From positions 1 to 27,028 of the forward strand of contig OMQW01000005.1 in NCBI GenBank assembly GCA_900313345.1: a stretch of DNA of 27,028 nt, in the 5' to 3' direction. Within the stretch, counting starts at the first letter, position 1, and every line of letters starts with the position of its first letter. A program made the translations under genes and the position numbers. The notes under the pieces are model-generated. The model made no database searches. It was not told where the DNA came from and worked only from the letters and a program-made list of their open reading frames with translations. The DNA comes from an uncultured Eubacteriales bacterium. GTDB taxonomy: Bacteria > Bacillota_I > Bacilli_A > RF39 > UBA660. Below are positions 6,411 through 15,013 of this stretch, one piece after another.

Positions 6411-7247
6411 TTATTCATTATTTAATAAATTATTTGATATTATGAAGATCATTCTATCTCTTCCTTGCATATCTTTTTTAGGTATAACTGTTATATTATC
6501 TAAATATTTATATGCTAGGTTTGTTACATCTTCACTTTCATCAAAACCTATTTCAAATGCTATTATAAATTTTGCTTTTAGATTTTCTTTTGATTTTTTT
6601 AATATTTTATCGTAGAACTCCATTCCATTATCTTTTGCAAACAATGCCAAATGAGGTTCATTATCTTTTACTATATCTTCTACTTCGCCATCTAATTTTA
6701 TATATGGAGGATTACTTATAATTACATCATATTTTTTATTTATATTTACAAGCATATCACTTTTTATAAGATTTACATTTAAATTTAAATTAGTTGCATT
6801 ATCTTTTGCTACTTCTAAAGCTTCTTCTGATATATCTATCATATCTATATTTGCGTTATTTAATTTACTTTTTAAACTTAATCCTATTGCTCCACTACCT
6901 GTACCTAAATCAATAATATCAATATTTTCATAAAAATATTTTTTTATTAGAATCAGTGTATTTTCTACTAATTCTTCAGTTTCATATCTAGGTATTAGAA
7001 CATTTTTATTTACTTTTATTTTTAAACCATAGAAATTTGTATATCCCATAACATACTGTAATGGTTTATTTTCTTTTATTGCTCGTATTTCATTTCTATA
7101 TTTTGTAATTATTTCATTATCTACTTTATCATTTAAATGAATTAGTAATTCTAATGGATTTATTTCTAAAAGGTCTGCTAGTAGTATTTTGGCATAGTCA
7201 CTATGTATAGACTTTTTAGCTTCTACTAATAAATCTTCTACTTTCAT
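6411..7247 (-). CDS. prmC: Peptide chain release factor N5-glutamine methyltransferase (PrmC/HemK)
   Basis: PrmC methylates the Gln of the GGQ motif of release factors using S-adenosylmethionine. The 278-residue protein has the N-terminal helical domain with PRYETEEL (86-93), the SAM-binding IDLGTGSGAIGLSL (about 112-125) and the catalytic NPPY (179-182). Its ATG overlaps the last base of the prfA stop codon (TAATG arrangement), so it is translationally coupled to its substrate's gene, the standard prfA-prmC pairing. It is closed by the hairpin at 6373-6402. Confidence 0.95.
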   Translation of the reverse strand: MKVEDLLVEAKKSIHSDYAKILLADLLEINPLELLIHLNDKVDNEIITKYRNEIRAIKENKPLQYVMGYTNFYGLKIKVNKNVLIPRYETEELVENTLILIKKYFYENIDIIDLGTGSGAIGLSLKSKLNNANIDMIDISEEALEVAKDNATNLNLNVNLIKSDMLVNINKKYDVIISNPPYIKLDGEVEDIVKDNEPHLALFAKDNGMEFYDKILKKSKENLKAKFIIAFEIGFDESEDVTNLAYKYLDNITVIPKKDMQGRDRMIFIISNNLLNNE

Positions 7248-8305
7248 TATTTTTCGCCTGCTAGTTTTCTTGCTTCATCTTCTGCTGTTAATGCATCAAT
7301 TATAGTATCAAGTTCTCCATCCATTACTCTATCTAGATTCTTAGTTGTAAAACCAATTCTATGATCAGTAACTCTATTTTGTGGATAGTTATAAGTTCTT
7401 ATTTTTTCTGCACGATCACCAGTACCTATTTTACTTCTTCTTTCATTACCTTCTGCCATATCTTTCTTTTCTTGTTCTAATTCATATAAACGAGATTTTA
7501 ATACTCTCATAGCTTGTTCTTTATTTTGAATTTGACTTCTTTCATTTTGACATGTAACAACTGTATTTGTAGGTAAATGTGTTATACGTACTGCTGAATC
7601 TGTTGTATTAACACCTTGTCCACCTTTACCAGAAGATCTATAAATATCAATTCTTAAGTCTTGTGGTCTTATTTCAATATCTACTTCTTCAGCTTCAGGC
7701 ATTACTAGTACTGTTGCAGTAGATGTTTGTAAACGTCCATTTGATTCTGTTTTTGGTACACGTTGTACTCTATGAGAACCTGATTCATATTTAAATCTAC
7801 TATATGCACCATTGCCTTTAATCATAAATTCTATTTGTGAGAAGCCTCCAGCTTCCCCTTCAATAGCATTATATACATCATATTTAAATCCTTCTTTTTC
7901 AGCGAATCTTGTATACATTCTAAATAAGTCTCCCGCAAAGATATTAGCTTCATCTCCACCTGCAGCTCCTCTTATTTCAACAATAACATTCTTTTTATCA
8001 TTAGGATCTTTTGGTATTAATAAATGTTCTAATTCTTTTTCAAGATTATCTTTTTCTATATTAAGATTATTAAATTCTTCTTTAGCTATTTCTGCTAAAT
8101 CTTTATCTTTTAATAATTCTTTAGCTTCATCAATACCTTCTAATACTTTCTTATATCTTTTAAAACATGTTACTATGTCTTCTAGATCGCTTAGTTCTAT
8201 AGTATATTCTCTTGTTTTACTTACATCACTAAGAACTTCTGGCTTTGTTAGTTCGTTATTTATTTCTTCATAGTGTTTTTCAATATCTGATAGATGTTCA
8301 AACAT
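7247..8305 (-). CDS. prfA: Peptide chain release factor 1 (RF1)
   Basis: RF1 ends translation at UAA and UAG. The 352-residue protein has GGQ at 228-230 within SSGKGGQGVNT, which enters the peptidyl transferase centre, and the anticodon-like PxT motif as PKT (184-186) in RVPKTESNGR; RF2 would have SPF there. EIRGAAGGDEANIF is also conserved. RF1 usage fits the window: every intact gene here ends in TAA or TAG. AAGGAA precedes the ATG. It is the first gene of prfA-prmC, with an extended -10 promoter just upstream. Confidence 0.96.
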   Translation of the reverse strand: MFEHLSDIEKHYEEINNELTKPEVLSDVSKTREYTIELSDLEDIVTCFKRYKKVLEGIDEAKELLKDKDLAEIAKEEFNNLNIEKDNLEKELEHLLIPKDPNDKKNVIVEIRGAAGGDEANIFAGDLFRMYTRFAEKEGFKYDVYNAIEGEAGGFSQIEFMIKGNGAYSRFKYESGSHRVQRVPKTESNGRLQTSTATVLVMPEAEEVDIEIRPQDLRIDIYRSSGKGGQGVNTTDSAVRITHLPTNTVVTCQNERSQIQNKEQAMRVLKSRLYELEQEKKDMAEGNERRSKIGTGDRAEKIRTYNYPQNRVTDHRIGFTTKNLDRVMDGELDTIIDALTAEDEARKLAGEK

Positions 8306-8330
8306 AATATTCCTTCTTTCAACTGTATGT

Positions 8331-8339
8331 ATTATATCA
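8331..8339 (-). promoter_or_regulatory. Extended -10 promoter for prfA
   Basis: Minus strand TGA-TATAAT is an extended -10 box 25 bases before the prfA ATG. The -35 position (TTTTAA, 17-bp spacing) is weak. Confidence 0.6.
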
Positions 8340-8354
8340 TAGTTTTATTATAAT

Positions 8355-8392
8355 TAAAATAAAAAAGTATGTAGCACTTATATATACTTTTA
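8355..8392 (-). terminator. Intrinsic terminator after the broken discoidin gene
   Basis: AAAAGTATGTA (8363-8373) pairs with TATATACTTTT (8381-8391) with one G-U pair and a 7-base loop, then Ts on the minus strand. It overlaps the TAA at 8390-8392. Confidence 0.65.
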
Positions 8393-9032
8393 ATCATTAT
8401 ATCCAAAGAAAGTTAATTCTGCTAATGCTGTATAATAATGTCCTTGACCACCAACTACACCATCTACCTTTAATCTAAACATTTTATACGATTTTGGTTC
8501 TTTTGCTAAATATGATATCATTACTGCTTGTTTGGGTTCTGTTTCTAAATCCTGGTAACTTTCTATATCATACCATTTTATATTATCATGAGATCCTTGC
8601 AAGATCATATTTGATGGATATACCCTTGAATCATATGCATTTCTAGTAATTGTTTCAAAATTTGTTATTATTACTTTTCTTTCAAAATTATATCATATAT
8701 ATGTTGTATATGGTGTAGTACTTTCTGTCATCCAAACATTACTTTCATTAGAACCAATCTCAAAATTAAATGTATTTTCTTTTGCATAATTTGATCCTCG
8801 AGAGTATGGTCCTTCTAAAATATTTTCTTTTTTTAAATTTTCAGTTATTATTAATCTTTTTGATAAACTTCTATGTCCATTATTTAATTCTGTTAAAGCA
8901 CTATCTACTGTTGTTTCCATTCTATCTTTTTTTAACATATTTTATATTTTTTGCTGTATATGCTACTGCTGATATATTTATAGCACTTGTTATTAATATT
9001 CCTAATGTTAATCCAATTATTTTATCTTTCAT
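8390..9032 (-). pseudogene. Broken secreted or anchored protein with discoidin (F5/8C)-like domain
   Basis: Three pieces join into one roughly 214-residue protein. The first (8922-9032) starts MKDKIIGLTLGILITSA, a signal or anchor segment, and runs out of frame at a T7 tract (8927-8933); removing one base restores the next frame. The second (to 8693) carries the motif TTVDSALTELNN. It ends at a TGA (8693-8695), and the same frame stays open to 8390 in the third piece. That piece has MILQGSHDNIKWYDI and YKMFRLKVDG plus GHYYTALAELTFFGY, typical of discoidin-like carbohydrate-binding domains; the TGA falls where a Trp is plausible. It has its own promoter and terminator between rpoE and prfA, so it looks like a once-independent surface gene now decaying. 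A sequencing error at T7 could explain the frameshift but not the TGA. Confidence 0.7.
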
Positions 9033-9058
9033 ATTACTATATCATACCTTAGTAGATA

Positions 9059-9087
9059 ATTATATTATAAGTATTAATTATTTACAA
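9059..9087 (-). promoter_or_regulatory. Candidate promoter of the broken discoidin gene
   Basis: Minus strand TTGTAA (9082-9087), 17-bp spacer, TATAAT (9059-9064), about 27 bases before the ATG at 9032. The -35 box overlaps the T tract of the rpoE terminator. Confidence 0.55.
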
Positions 9088-9110
9088 AAAAAAGACAACA
9101 ATGTCTTTTA
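9083..9110 (-). terminator. Intrinsic terminator of rpoE
   Basis: AAAAGACA (9090-9097) pairs with TGTCTTTT (9102-9109), 4-base loop, then a T tract on the minus strand. The rpoE TAA (9108-9110) is at the base of the 5' arm. Confidence 0.85.
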
Positions 9111-9545
9111 TTCATTATCTAAATCTTCATCATCAATGATTACTAAGTCTTTTAGATCATCTTCTGAATCATCATATGGATTATCATCATTATCTGAATA
9201 ATCGTCTTCTTCTGTATCTTCAGACATATTATCTTCATTTTCTTCTATTTCTTCTTCATCATCTTCATCATCTTCTTCTGTAATAAGTTTTTTAGATGTA
9301 TGATGTTCTTTTAAATCCCAAGTTCCATCTTGTAAAAGTATGAATCTTTTATCAGTTGCTAATTGTCCATAATAGTCAGCTATTTTATTTTCGAAAGTAG
9401 ATTCAGGTAATTCTAATAATTTTATAATCTTTTTGAATAAATCCGCTGTATTTAATGGTTTCTTTTCTTCTTCTATTATCATGTATGTTATATCTTTATT
9501 TGATAATAATTCTAAATCTTCCTTTTTCATCTTGCTAAGTGTCAT
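9108..9545 (-). CDS. rpoE: RNA polymerase delta subunit (RpoE)
   Basis: Delta is the Gram-positive RNA polymerase subunit that speeds recycling and promoter selectivity. The 145-residue protein has an N-terminal winged-helix (HARE-HTH) domain (about 1-85), with ADLFKKIIKLL and TDKRFILLQDGTWDLKEH, followed by a long Asp/Glu-rich disordered tail (about 90-145). I chose ATG 9543-9545 because GGAGG lies 4 bases upstream; the longer reading to 9587 has no RBS. It follows argS, as in B. subtilis ywiB-argS-rpoE, but has its own promoter. Confidence 0.92.
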   Translation of the reverse strand: MTLSKMKKEDLELLSNKDITYMIIEEEKKPLNTADLFKKIIKLLELPESTFENKIADYYGQLATDKRFILLQDGTWDLKEHHTSKKLITEEDDEDDEEEIEENEDNMSEDTEEDDYSDNDDNPYDDSEDDLKDLVIIDDEDLDNE

Positions 9546-9592
9546 AATTCCTCCACGTAAGTTTTGCTTACTAAATATAAATATCACGAATA

Positions 9593-9621
9593 TTTATACC
9601 ATATATTTTATTCTTATGCAA
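9593..9621 (-). promoter_or_regulatory. Sigma-A promoter for rpoE
   Basis: Minus strand TTGCAT (9616-9621), 17-bp spacer ending TGG, TATAAA (9593-9598), in the gap after argS. A small 5-bp inverted repeat (9557-9571) lies between it and the RBS. Confidence 0.7.
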
Positions 9622-9630
9622 TAAGTTTCT

Positions 9631-11373
9631 TTACATTTTTTCTGGAATTTCTAGTCCAAGTATATTTAAAACTTTTAAATTAGTATTATAAACTAACTTA
9701 GTTAATGCTAAATAGCTTTCTTTTAAGTCTTCATCTTCTTCTTTTAAAATTATATTAGAATTATAAAATGAATTATAAAAACTAGTTAATCTATATATAT
9801 AATCTGCTAGTTCATTTAGACTTTTTACTTTTAAACTTTTTGTTAAAGATTCTGATAAATTAAATAATTCTAAGGCTACTTTTCTATCTTCATTACCTTT
9901 TAATTTAATTACTTTATACTCTTTATCTTCAACTTTACTTAATAAAGATTTCATTCTTATAGTTGAATATAGTAAGTATGGTCCTGTTTTACCTTCTAGG
10001 CTTGTAAATTTTTCAGGATCAAATATATAATCAGTTTCTCTATATGGTATTAAGTCCGCATATTTAAGGGCTGCTATAGCTAGTTTTCTTGCTACTTCAT
10101 CACGTTTTTCTTCTTCTACCATATTTTCATTTATTCTAGCTCGTGTTACGCTTGTTAGTGTACTTATTAATTCTTTAAGACTCATTACTCCACCATCTCT
10201 AGTTTTAAATGGTTTTCCATCTTCTCCATTCATTGTTCCAAAGCCATAGAATCCTAATACCTTATTATTTTCTATTAAATTTGTTTTCTTTGCTGCACGA
10301 AATACTTGTTCAAAATATAATGATTGTCTAAAATCTGCAAAATACCATAATTCATCTGGATTAAATCTTTTTAATCTTGAATACATAGTTGCTAGTTCTC
10401 TTGTTGCATATAAAGTTCCACCATTATTTTTAATTACTACTAGTGGTGGCATTGGAGAATTATCAGATTCTTCTATAACATCTATTACTTTGGCATCTTC
10501 ACTTTCTCTTAAGTAATTACCTTTTTCTAAGTAATCTATTACTTCTGGTATATAAGGGTAGCAGTCCCCTTCTCCCTCATATAAATCAAATGTTGTGTTT
10601 ATTTCTTTATAAACTTTTTTTATATCTTTAATTGATACTTCTTTTATCTTATTCCAAAGTGCAGTATAACCTTTATTTCCATCTTCTAATTCTTTAGTTA
10701 TTTCAATTACTTCAGCCATTTTAGATTCATCTTCTTTAGCTTTAGTACTTGCTAATGGATAAATTTCACCTAAATCATCTTCTGTAATAGTAAAATCTAC
10801 TTCACTATAATCTCCATTATAGTTTTCATCAAAATATGGTAAATTTGGATATCTTTCTTTTATTTCTGATATAACCATTCCTGATTGTCTACCAATATCT
10901 CCAAAGTGAACATCACTAATTACTGTATATCCTAAAGTTTTAGCTAACCTTTTAACACCTTCACCAATATTTGCTGATCTTAAATGTCCAACATGTAATG
11001 TTTTTGCAATATTTGCACCACCATAATCCATAAATATTAATTTATTTTCTTCTTTATCAATATTTTCATCTATATTTGTTATCTTATTTAAAGATTCTAT
11101 AATAAACTTATCACTTAAACTAAAGTTTATAAAACCAGGTCCTGCTACATTTACATTTTTAAAATTTTTATTTTCTTTTAATATATTTGCAACATCATTT
11201 GCTATATCTACTGGGCTTTTATGATATATTTTTGCTAAACGCATAGCATCATTTATTTGAAAATCCCCTAAATCTTTTCTACTTGATTCAGTTATTATAA
11301 TACTATCTTCATTATATCCAGCTTCTTTTAAAACATCTTTTAAAGATTCTCTTAAAGATTTTAATATACTCAT
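9631..11373 (-). CDS. argS: Arginyl-tRNA synthetase
   Basis: ArgRS charges tRNA-Arg. The 580-residue protein has the N-terminal Add-1 domain (about 1-95), the class I signature as HVGHLRSANIGEG (HVGH 127-130), the region GKPFKTRDGGVMSL that takes the place of KMSKS in most ArgRSs, and a C-terminal DALR-type anticodon-binding helical domain (about 455-580). The ATG lies directly after the stop of DUF1934, so the two genes are probably co-translated. No T-box leader is present upstream. Length and order are ordinary. Confidence 0.96.
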   Translation of the reverse strand: MSILKSLRESLKDVLKEAGYNEDSIIITESSRKDLGDFQINDAMRLAKIYHKSPVDIANDVANILKENKNFKNVNVAGPGFINFSLSDKFIIESLNKITNIDENIDKEENKLIFMDYGGANIAKTLHVGHLRSANIGEGVKRLAKTLGYTVISDVHFGDIGRQSGMVISEIKERYPNLPYFDENYNGDYSEVDFTITEDDLGEIYPLASTKAKEDESKMAEVIEITKELEDGNKGYTALWNKIKEVSIKDIKKVYKEINTTFDLYEGEGDCYPYIPEVIDYLEKGNYLRESEDAKVIDVIEESDNSPMPPLVVIKNNGGTLYATRELATMYSRLKRFNPDELWYFADFRQSLYFEQVFRAAKKTNLIENNKVLGFYGFGTMNGEDGKPFKTRDGGVMSLKELISTLTSVTRARINENMVEEEKRDEVARKLAIAALKYADLIPYRETDYIFDPEKFTSLEGKTGPYLLYSTIRMKSLLSKVEDKEYKVIKLKGNEDRKVALELFNLSESLTKSLKVKSLNELADYIYRLTSFYNSFYNSNIILKEEDEDLKESYLALTKLVYNTNLKVLNILGLEIPEKM

Positions 11374-11739
11374 TTATATCACCCTTTCTAACTTATATAA
11401 ATACTCTTCATTTTCCAATATATATCTTATTTCTATATTTTTATCTTTTTCTTTTTTTAAAGATAGAGTTTTAATATTTAATTGAATATTTTTATTTAAT
11501 GATTTTACTTCCATCATATTTTTTGTTGTTTTATTTAATGAAAATTTTATAGTTAAATAAATATCATCATTATCTCTTTTAAATGTATTTGTCTTTAAGT
11601 CTAAAATATTTACAGTTTTATTATTATCATTATCTACATAATATAAATATTTCTTTTTAGAATCATAAAATACATTTACTAAGTCTTTATTTTCTATATT
11701 ATTTTTAGATATAGTTACATATGCTTTAAAATTTTCCAT
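11374..11739 (-). CDS. DUF1934 (YwiB-like) beta-barrel protein
   Basis: The 121-residue protein is mainly predicted beta-strands and ends EEYLYKLERVI. The position directly upstream of argS is that of B. subtilis ywiB, and size and C-terminus agree with DUF1934; sequence conservation is low, so the call leans on synteny. Its function is unknown. I chose ATG 11737-11739 since GGGTGAT lies just upstream; the longer reading begins at a GTG that overlaps that site. An extended -10 promoter lies about 25 bases upstream. It forms a two-gene unit with argS. Confidence 0.65.
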   Translation of the reverse strand: MENFKAYVTISKNNIENKDLVNVFYDSKKKYLYYVDNDNNKTVNILDLKTNTFKRDNDDIYLTIKFSLNKTTKNMMEVKSLNKNIQLNIKTLSLKKEKDKNIEIRYILENEEYLYKLERVI

Positions 11740-11764
11740 ACAATCACCCACTAAATTCTAGCTT

Positions 11765-11773
11765 ATTATAACA
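11765..11773 (-). promoter_or_regulatory. Extended -10 promoter for DUF1934-argS
   Basis: Minus strand TGT-TATAAT in the 97-bp divergent gap between the DUF1934 gene and the PBP gene. No strong -35. I found no convincing plus-strand promoter for the PBP in the same gap. Confidence 0.6.
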
Positions 11774-11836
11774 TAAATATTATTTTTTTAATACATAATT
11801 TATATTATTTGTAAAATACTACTATTAGGTGATTCT

Positions 11837-13771
11837 ATGAAAAAAATATATAAGTTTATAATTATTAATTTAGTACTTATTATTATTCTTTTTATAGCAG
11901 TTACTTTATATGGAAATCTAAGTCCAAAAATCAATATTAAAGATACTAATAATATTATTTTATATGATAATAAGGAATTACCCTACTTTACTTCTAAAAA
12001 CGGTTATTACGTTAAACTTAATGATATTTCAAAAAATTTAATTAATGCTACTATTGCTTCTGAAGATAAAAACTTTTATAAACATCATGGATTTGATTAT
12101 CCTAGAATATTAGTTGCTTTAAAAAATAATATTTTACATAGAAATTTAAATGAGGGTGCGTCAACCATTAGTCAACAATATGTTAAAAATTTATTTTTGG
12201 ATTTTGATAAAACTTTTAAAAGAAAATTAGATGAAGCTTTATATACTATTAGATTAGAAGCTAAATATAGTAAAGACGAAATTCTTGAGGGTTATTTAAA
12301 TACTATTAATTATGGTCATGGAATATATGGAGTAGGCGGAGCATGTAAATATTATTTTAATAAAGATTGTAAAAATCTTAGTTTAAGTGAAGCGACAACT
12401 ATTTCTAGTATTCCAAAGTCTCCGAGTAATTATAATCCTATTGATAATTATGATAATAATAGAAAAAGAAAATCTATTATTCTTAATCTTATGGTTAAAG
12501 ATAAGATGATTAGTTTAAATGATAAGGAAAGGGCAGAAAAAGATAGTGTTAATTTAGTTGGTAAGAAAGGGGAGAATGATGAAAGATACTTATATTATAA
12601 AGATGCTGTTTTAAAAGAATTTAAGGATATACCGGATATTTCTCATGATTTTAATAATTTAGGAATGCTTAAAATTTATACTTATTTAGATAAAGATAGT
12701 CAGGATTCTCTTATTAATAATATAAATAATGAATTAAAAAATGATAGAGAGTTGCAAGTTGCTTCTGTTATGCTTGATCCAAGTAATGGCAGTGTTTTAG
12801 CATTAGTAGGTGGTAGAAGCTACAATAAGTCAGAATATAATAGAGCAGTATCTTCAAAAAGACAAGTTGGATCTACAATGAAGCCTTATTTATATTATGC
12901 TGCTTTAGAAAATGGATTTACTACTAGTAGTCAATTTATTAGTGAAAAAACTAAGTTTAATCTTGATAATAATAATATTTATGAAGTTCATAACTATAAT
13001 GATAAATATGCTAATAGACCTATTTCTATGGCTGCTGCTGTTAGTTATTCTGATAATATTTATGCTGTCAAAACTAATATGTTTTTAGGTAGTGATGCTT
13101 TAATAAATGTTGCAAATAGAGTAGGTATTACATCTAGCTTACGTGCTTGTCCTTCACTTCCCCTCGGAACTAGTGAAATAAATATTATGGAAATGGCTGG
13201 TGGTTATGCTGCTTTTGCAAATCTTGGTTATAAAGTAAAACCTCATCTAATAAAAAAAATTGTTGATAGAAGAGGGCATATAATATATCAAAATAATGAT
13301 ATTAAAACTCTTACTTTAAATAGTAACCTTACTTTTATTTTAAATAATATGTTAACTTCTACTTATGATAAAAACTTTATTGATTATAATGTTCCAACGG
13401 CACTTGGACTTAGTACTAAACTAAAACATACTTACGCTTTAAAAAGTGGTACTACTGATACTGATGAATGGTATATTGGATATAATAAAAAGGCTGTTCT
13501 TGCTGTTTGGCTTGGATATGATAATAATAAAGAGATTGGTAAAATTGCCTTAAATGCTCAAAACATTTGGTATAAAACTATAGAAAATTATGAGAAGAAT
13601 ATGAAAGATGTTTGGTATAAAGCTCCTAAAAGTTTAAGTCCTGTATTTGTAGATCCAATTAGTGGAAATCCTATTAATGATGATAGAGAAAAGAAAAAGC
13701 TTATGTATTTTGTTAAAGGAAGCGAACCTAATAATACAATACAAGTTTTTGATGAAAAAATGAATAATTAA
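11837..13771 (+). CDS. Class A penicillin-binding protein (glycosyltransferase and transpeptidase)
   Basis: This bifunctional enzyme polymerises lipid II and cross-links peptidoglycan outside the membrane. The 644-residue protein has an N-terminal membrane anchor (about 7-27), then a GT51 domain with SEDKNFYKHHGFDY (Glu76), GASTISQQYVKNLF, and EGYLNTINYGHGIYG (Glu151). The transpeptidase has STMK (Ser346-Lys349), SDN (405-407) and KSG (536-538), so both active sites look intact. It is shorter than B. subtilis PBP1 and lacks a long C-terminal tail. RBS AGGTGATT precedes the ATG. It is one of only two plus-strand genes here, divergent from DUF1934-argS. Confidence 0.95.
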   Translation: MKKIYKFIIINLVLIIILFIAVTLYGNLSPKINIKDTNNIILYDNKELPYFTSKNGYYVKLNDISKNLINATIASEDKNFYKHHGFDYPRILVALKNNILHRNLNEGASTISQQYVKNLFLDFDKTFKRKLDEALYTIRLEAKYSKDEILEGYLNTINYGHGIYGVGGACKYYFNKDCKNLSLSEATTISSIPKSPSNYNPIDNYDNNRKRKSIILNLMVKDKMISLNDKERAEKDSVNLVGKKGENDERYLYYKDAVLKEFKDIPDISHDFNNLGMLKIYTYLDKDSQDSLINNINNELKNDRELQVASVMLDPSNGSVLALVGGRSYNKSEYNRAVSSKRQVGSTMKPYLYYAALENGFTTSSQFISEKTKFNLDNNNIYEVHNYNDKYANRPISMAAAVSYSDNIYAVKTNMFLGSDALINVANRVGITSSLRACPSLPLGTSEINIMEMAGGYAAFANLGYKVKPHLIKKIVDRRGHIIYQNNDIKTLTLNSNLTFILNNMLTSTYDKNFIDYNVPTALGLSTKLKHTYALKSGTTDTDEWYIGYNKKAVLAVWLGYDNNKEIGKIALNAQNIWYKTIENYEKNMKDVWYKAPKSLSPVFVDPISGNPINDDREKKKLMYFVKGSEPNNTIQVFDEKMNN

Positions 13772-13775
13772 TAAA

Positions 13776-13804
13776 TTGAATAAATACTATTTATTTGCTA
13801 TAAT
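13776..13804 (+). promoter_or_regulatory. Sigma-A promoter for the LemA-like gene
   Basis: TTGAAT (13776-13781), 17-bp spacer ending TGC, TATAAT (13799-13804), starting 4 bases after the PBP stop. RBS AGAGG at 13812-13816. Confidence 0.75.
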
Positions 13805-13825
13805 TTATTTTAGAGGATTGATAAT

Positions 13826-14341
13826 ATGACGTTTAATATAATTATTATTTGTTTAGTAGTTTTTATTTTATTTATACTTATTTATTTATTAAGAGGTTTT
13901 AAAGCTTTAAAAAATAAAAAGATGATTTCTATAAAAATAGATTTAGTACAAGATAAAATAAATCTTTATCTTAGAGATTTGGAAGATCATCTAAAGAAAA
14001 CTATAGAATATTTTGATGAAAGTTATAAAGATAATTATAAAGATATAAATTTTAGTGATTTAGATAACTTTGAGCTTGATAATATAATTGAAAATTTATA
14101 TTTACAATTTATTGATGAAATTAATAGTGATGATTCTTATTTAAAAAACGAAGATATTTCCAATATTTACGAAGATATTAAAAATGATAGATGTAACTTA
14201 AATGCTTCTAAAAAATATTATAACGATTGTGTATCAGAATATAATGAATTAAAAGAAAAGACTAGAGGTGTTCACTTAATGTGTCACTTTAAAAAATATG
14301 ATTTAATAGAAATAAAAGAGACTAATACTAAAAAGTATTAG
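13826..14341 (+). CDS. LemA-like membrane-anchored coiled-coil protein
   Basis: The 171-residue protein has one N-terminal membrane segment (about 4-24) and then an almost wholly helical, charged domain. The C-terminal part, NASKKYYNDCVSEYNELK followed by a short basic stretch and KKYDLIEIKE, resembles the LemA ending where an aRxxYNxxVxxYN helix precedes a F..~~FF.i~ strand. The middle part (SDDSYLKNEDISNIYEDIKN) also fits the LemA layout. Similarity is weak, so an unrelated helical membrane protein remains possible; LemA function is itself unclear. It has its own promoter after the PBP gene and ends in a bidirectional terminator with TAG inside the stem. Confidence 0.5.
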   Translation: MTFNIIIICLVVFILFILIYLLRGFKALKNKKMISIKIDLVQDKINLYLRDLEDHLKKTIEYFDESYKDNYKDINFSDLDNFELDNIIENLYLQFIDEINSDDSYLKNEDISNIYEDIKNDRCNLNASKKYYNDCVSEYNELKEKTRGVHLMCHFKKYDLIEIKETNTKKY

Positions 14342-14347
14342 TCTTTT
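14319..14347. terminator. Bidirectional intrinsic terminator between the LemA-like gene and ung
   Basis: A perfect 11-bp stem (14319-14329 with 14334-14344), AAAA loop, with TTTT on the plus side and several Ts (14314-14317 region) on the minus side. It holds the LemA-like TAG (14339-14341) and ends next to the ung TAA (14346-14348). Confidence 0.88.
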
Positions 14348-15005
14348 ATATTTGCCAGTTTATTTCTTTTATCTCATTATCTTTTAAGAATTTATTTGTT
14401 TTACTAAATGGTTTACTTCCAAAGAATCCTGTATATGCTGAAAATGGTGATGGGTGAGGGGATTCTAATACTAAATGTCTAGAATTAGTTATTAAACTCT
14501 TTTTACTTCTTGCATATGTTCCCCATAATATAAATACTACTGGTTCTTTTTTATTATTTAATATTTTTATAACTTCATCAGTGAAGGTTTCCCAGCCTTT
14601 TTTTTGATGTGAAGCAGGGGAGTCTTTAATTACTGTTAATACACTATTTAATAGTAATACACCTTCATTTGCCCAGGGAACTAATGAATTATTTTTTGAT
14701 GTTTTTATATTAAGATCTTCTTCTAATTCTTTAAAAATATTTCTAAGTGATGGTGGACGTTTAACATCATTTTTAACAGAGAATGATAATCCTTCTGCTT
14801 CATGTTCTCCATGATAAGGATCTTGTCCTAGTATAACTACTTTTACATTTTCATATGGAGTATATTTAAATGCATTAAAGATTTCGTTTTTTGGTGGATA
14901 TATTACTTTAGTATTATATTCATCTTTTATAAAACTTATTAATTCTTTAAAATATTCTTTATTAAATTCTTCTTTTAAATATAAATCCCAACTATTTCCA
15001 ATCAT
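14346..15005 (-). CDS. ung: Uracil-DNA glycosylase (family 1)
   Basis: Ung removes uracil from DNA at the start of base excision repair. The 219-residue protein has VVILGQDPYHG with the catalytic Asp62, EGLSFSV, and HPSPFSAYTGFFGSKPFS with His184 in the minor-groove loop. All are canonical family 1 motifs. It is the last gene of the seven-gene run beginning with the short gdpP, 8 bp after rlmH, and ends at the bidirectional terminator. Confidence 0.97.
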   Translation of the reverse strand: MIGNSWDLYLKEEFNKEYFKELISFIKDEYNTKVIYPPKNEIFNAFKYTPYENVKVVILGQDPYHGEHEAEGLSFSVKNDVKRPPSLRNIFKELEEDLNIKTSKNNSLVPWANEGVLLLNSVLTVIKDSPASHQKKGWETFTDEVIKILNNKKEPVVFILWGTYARSKKSLITNSRHLVLESPHPSPFSAYTGFFGSKPFSKTNKFLKDNEIKEINWQI

Positions 15006-15013
15006 AATTACTC

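Noticed and set aside
7379..7387. Near DnaA box TGTGGATAG in prfA
   Set aside because: One mismatch from consensus, isolated, and inside conserved coding sequence.
8390..9032. TGA read as tryptophan (genetic code 4) to explain the in-frame TGA and the lack of TGA stops
   Set aside because: About 28 Trp codons in the intact genes are all TGG. In an AT-rich genome with TGA reassigned, most would be TGA and other genes would be broken by it. The nearby frameshift also favours a pseudogene.
8770..9201. Plus-strand open frame with hydrophobic translation across the broken gene and rpoE
   Set aside because: It is antisense to rpoE's acidic tail and to the discoidin remnant; hydrophobicity comes from T-rich sequence.
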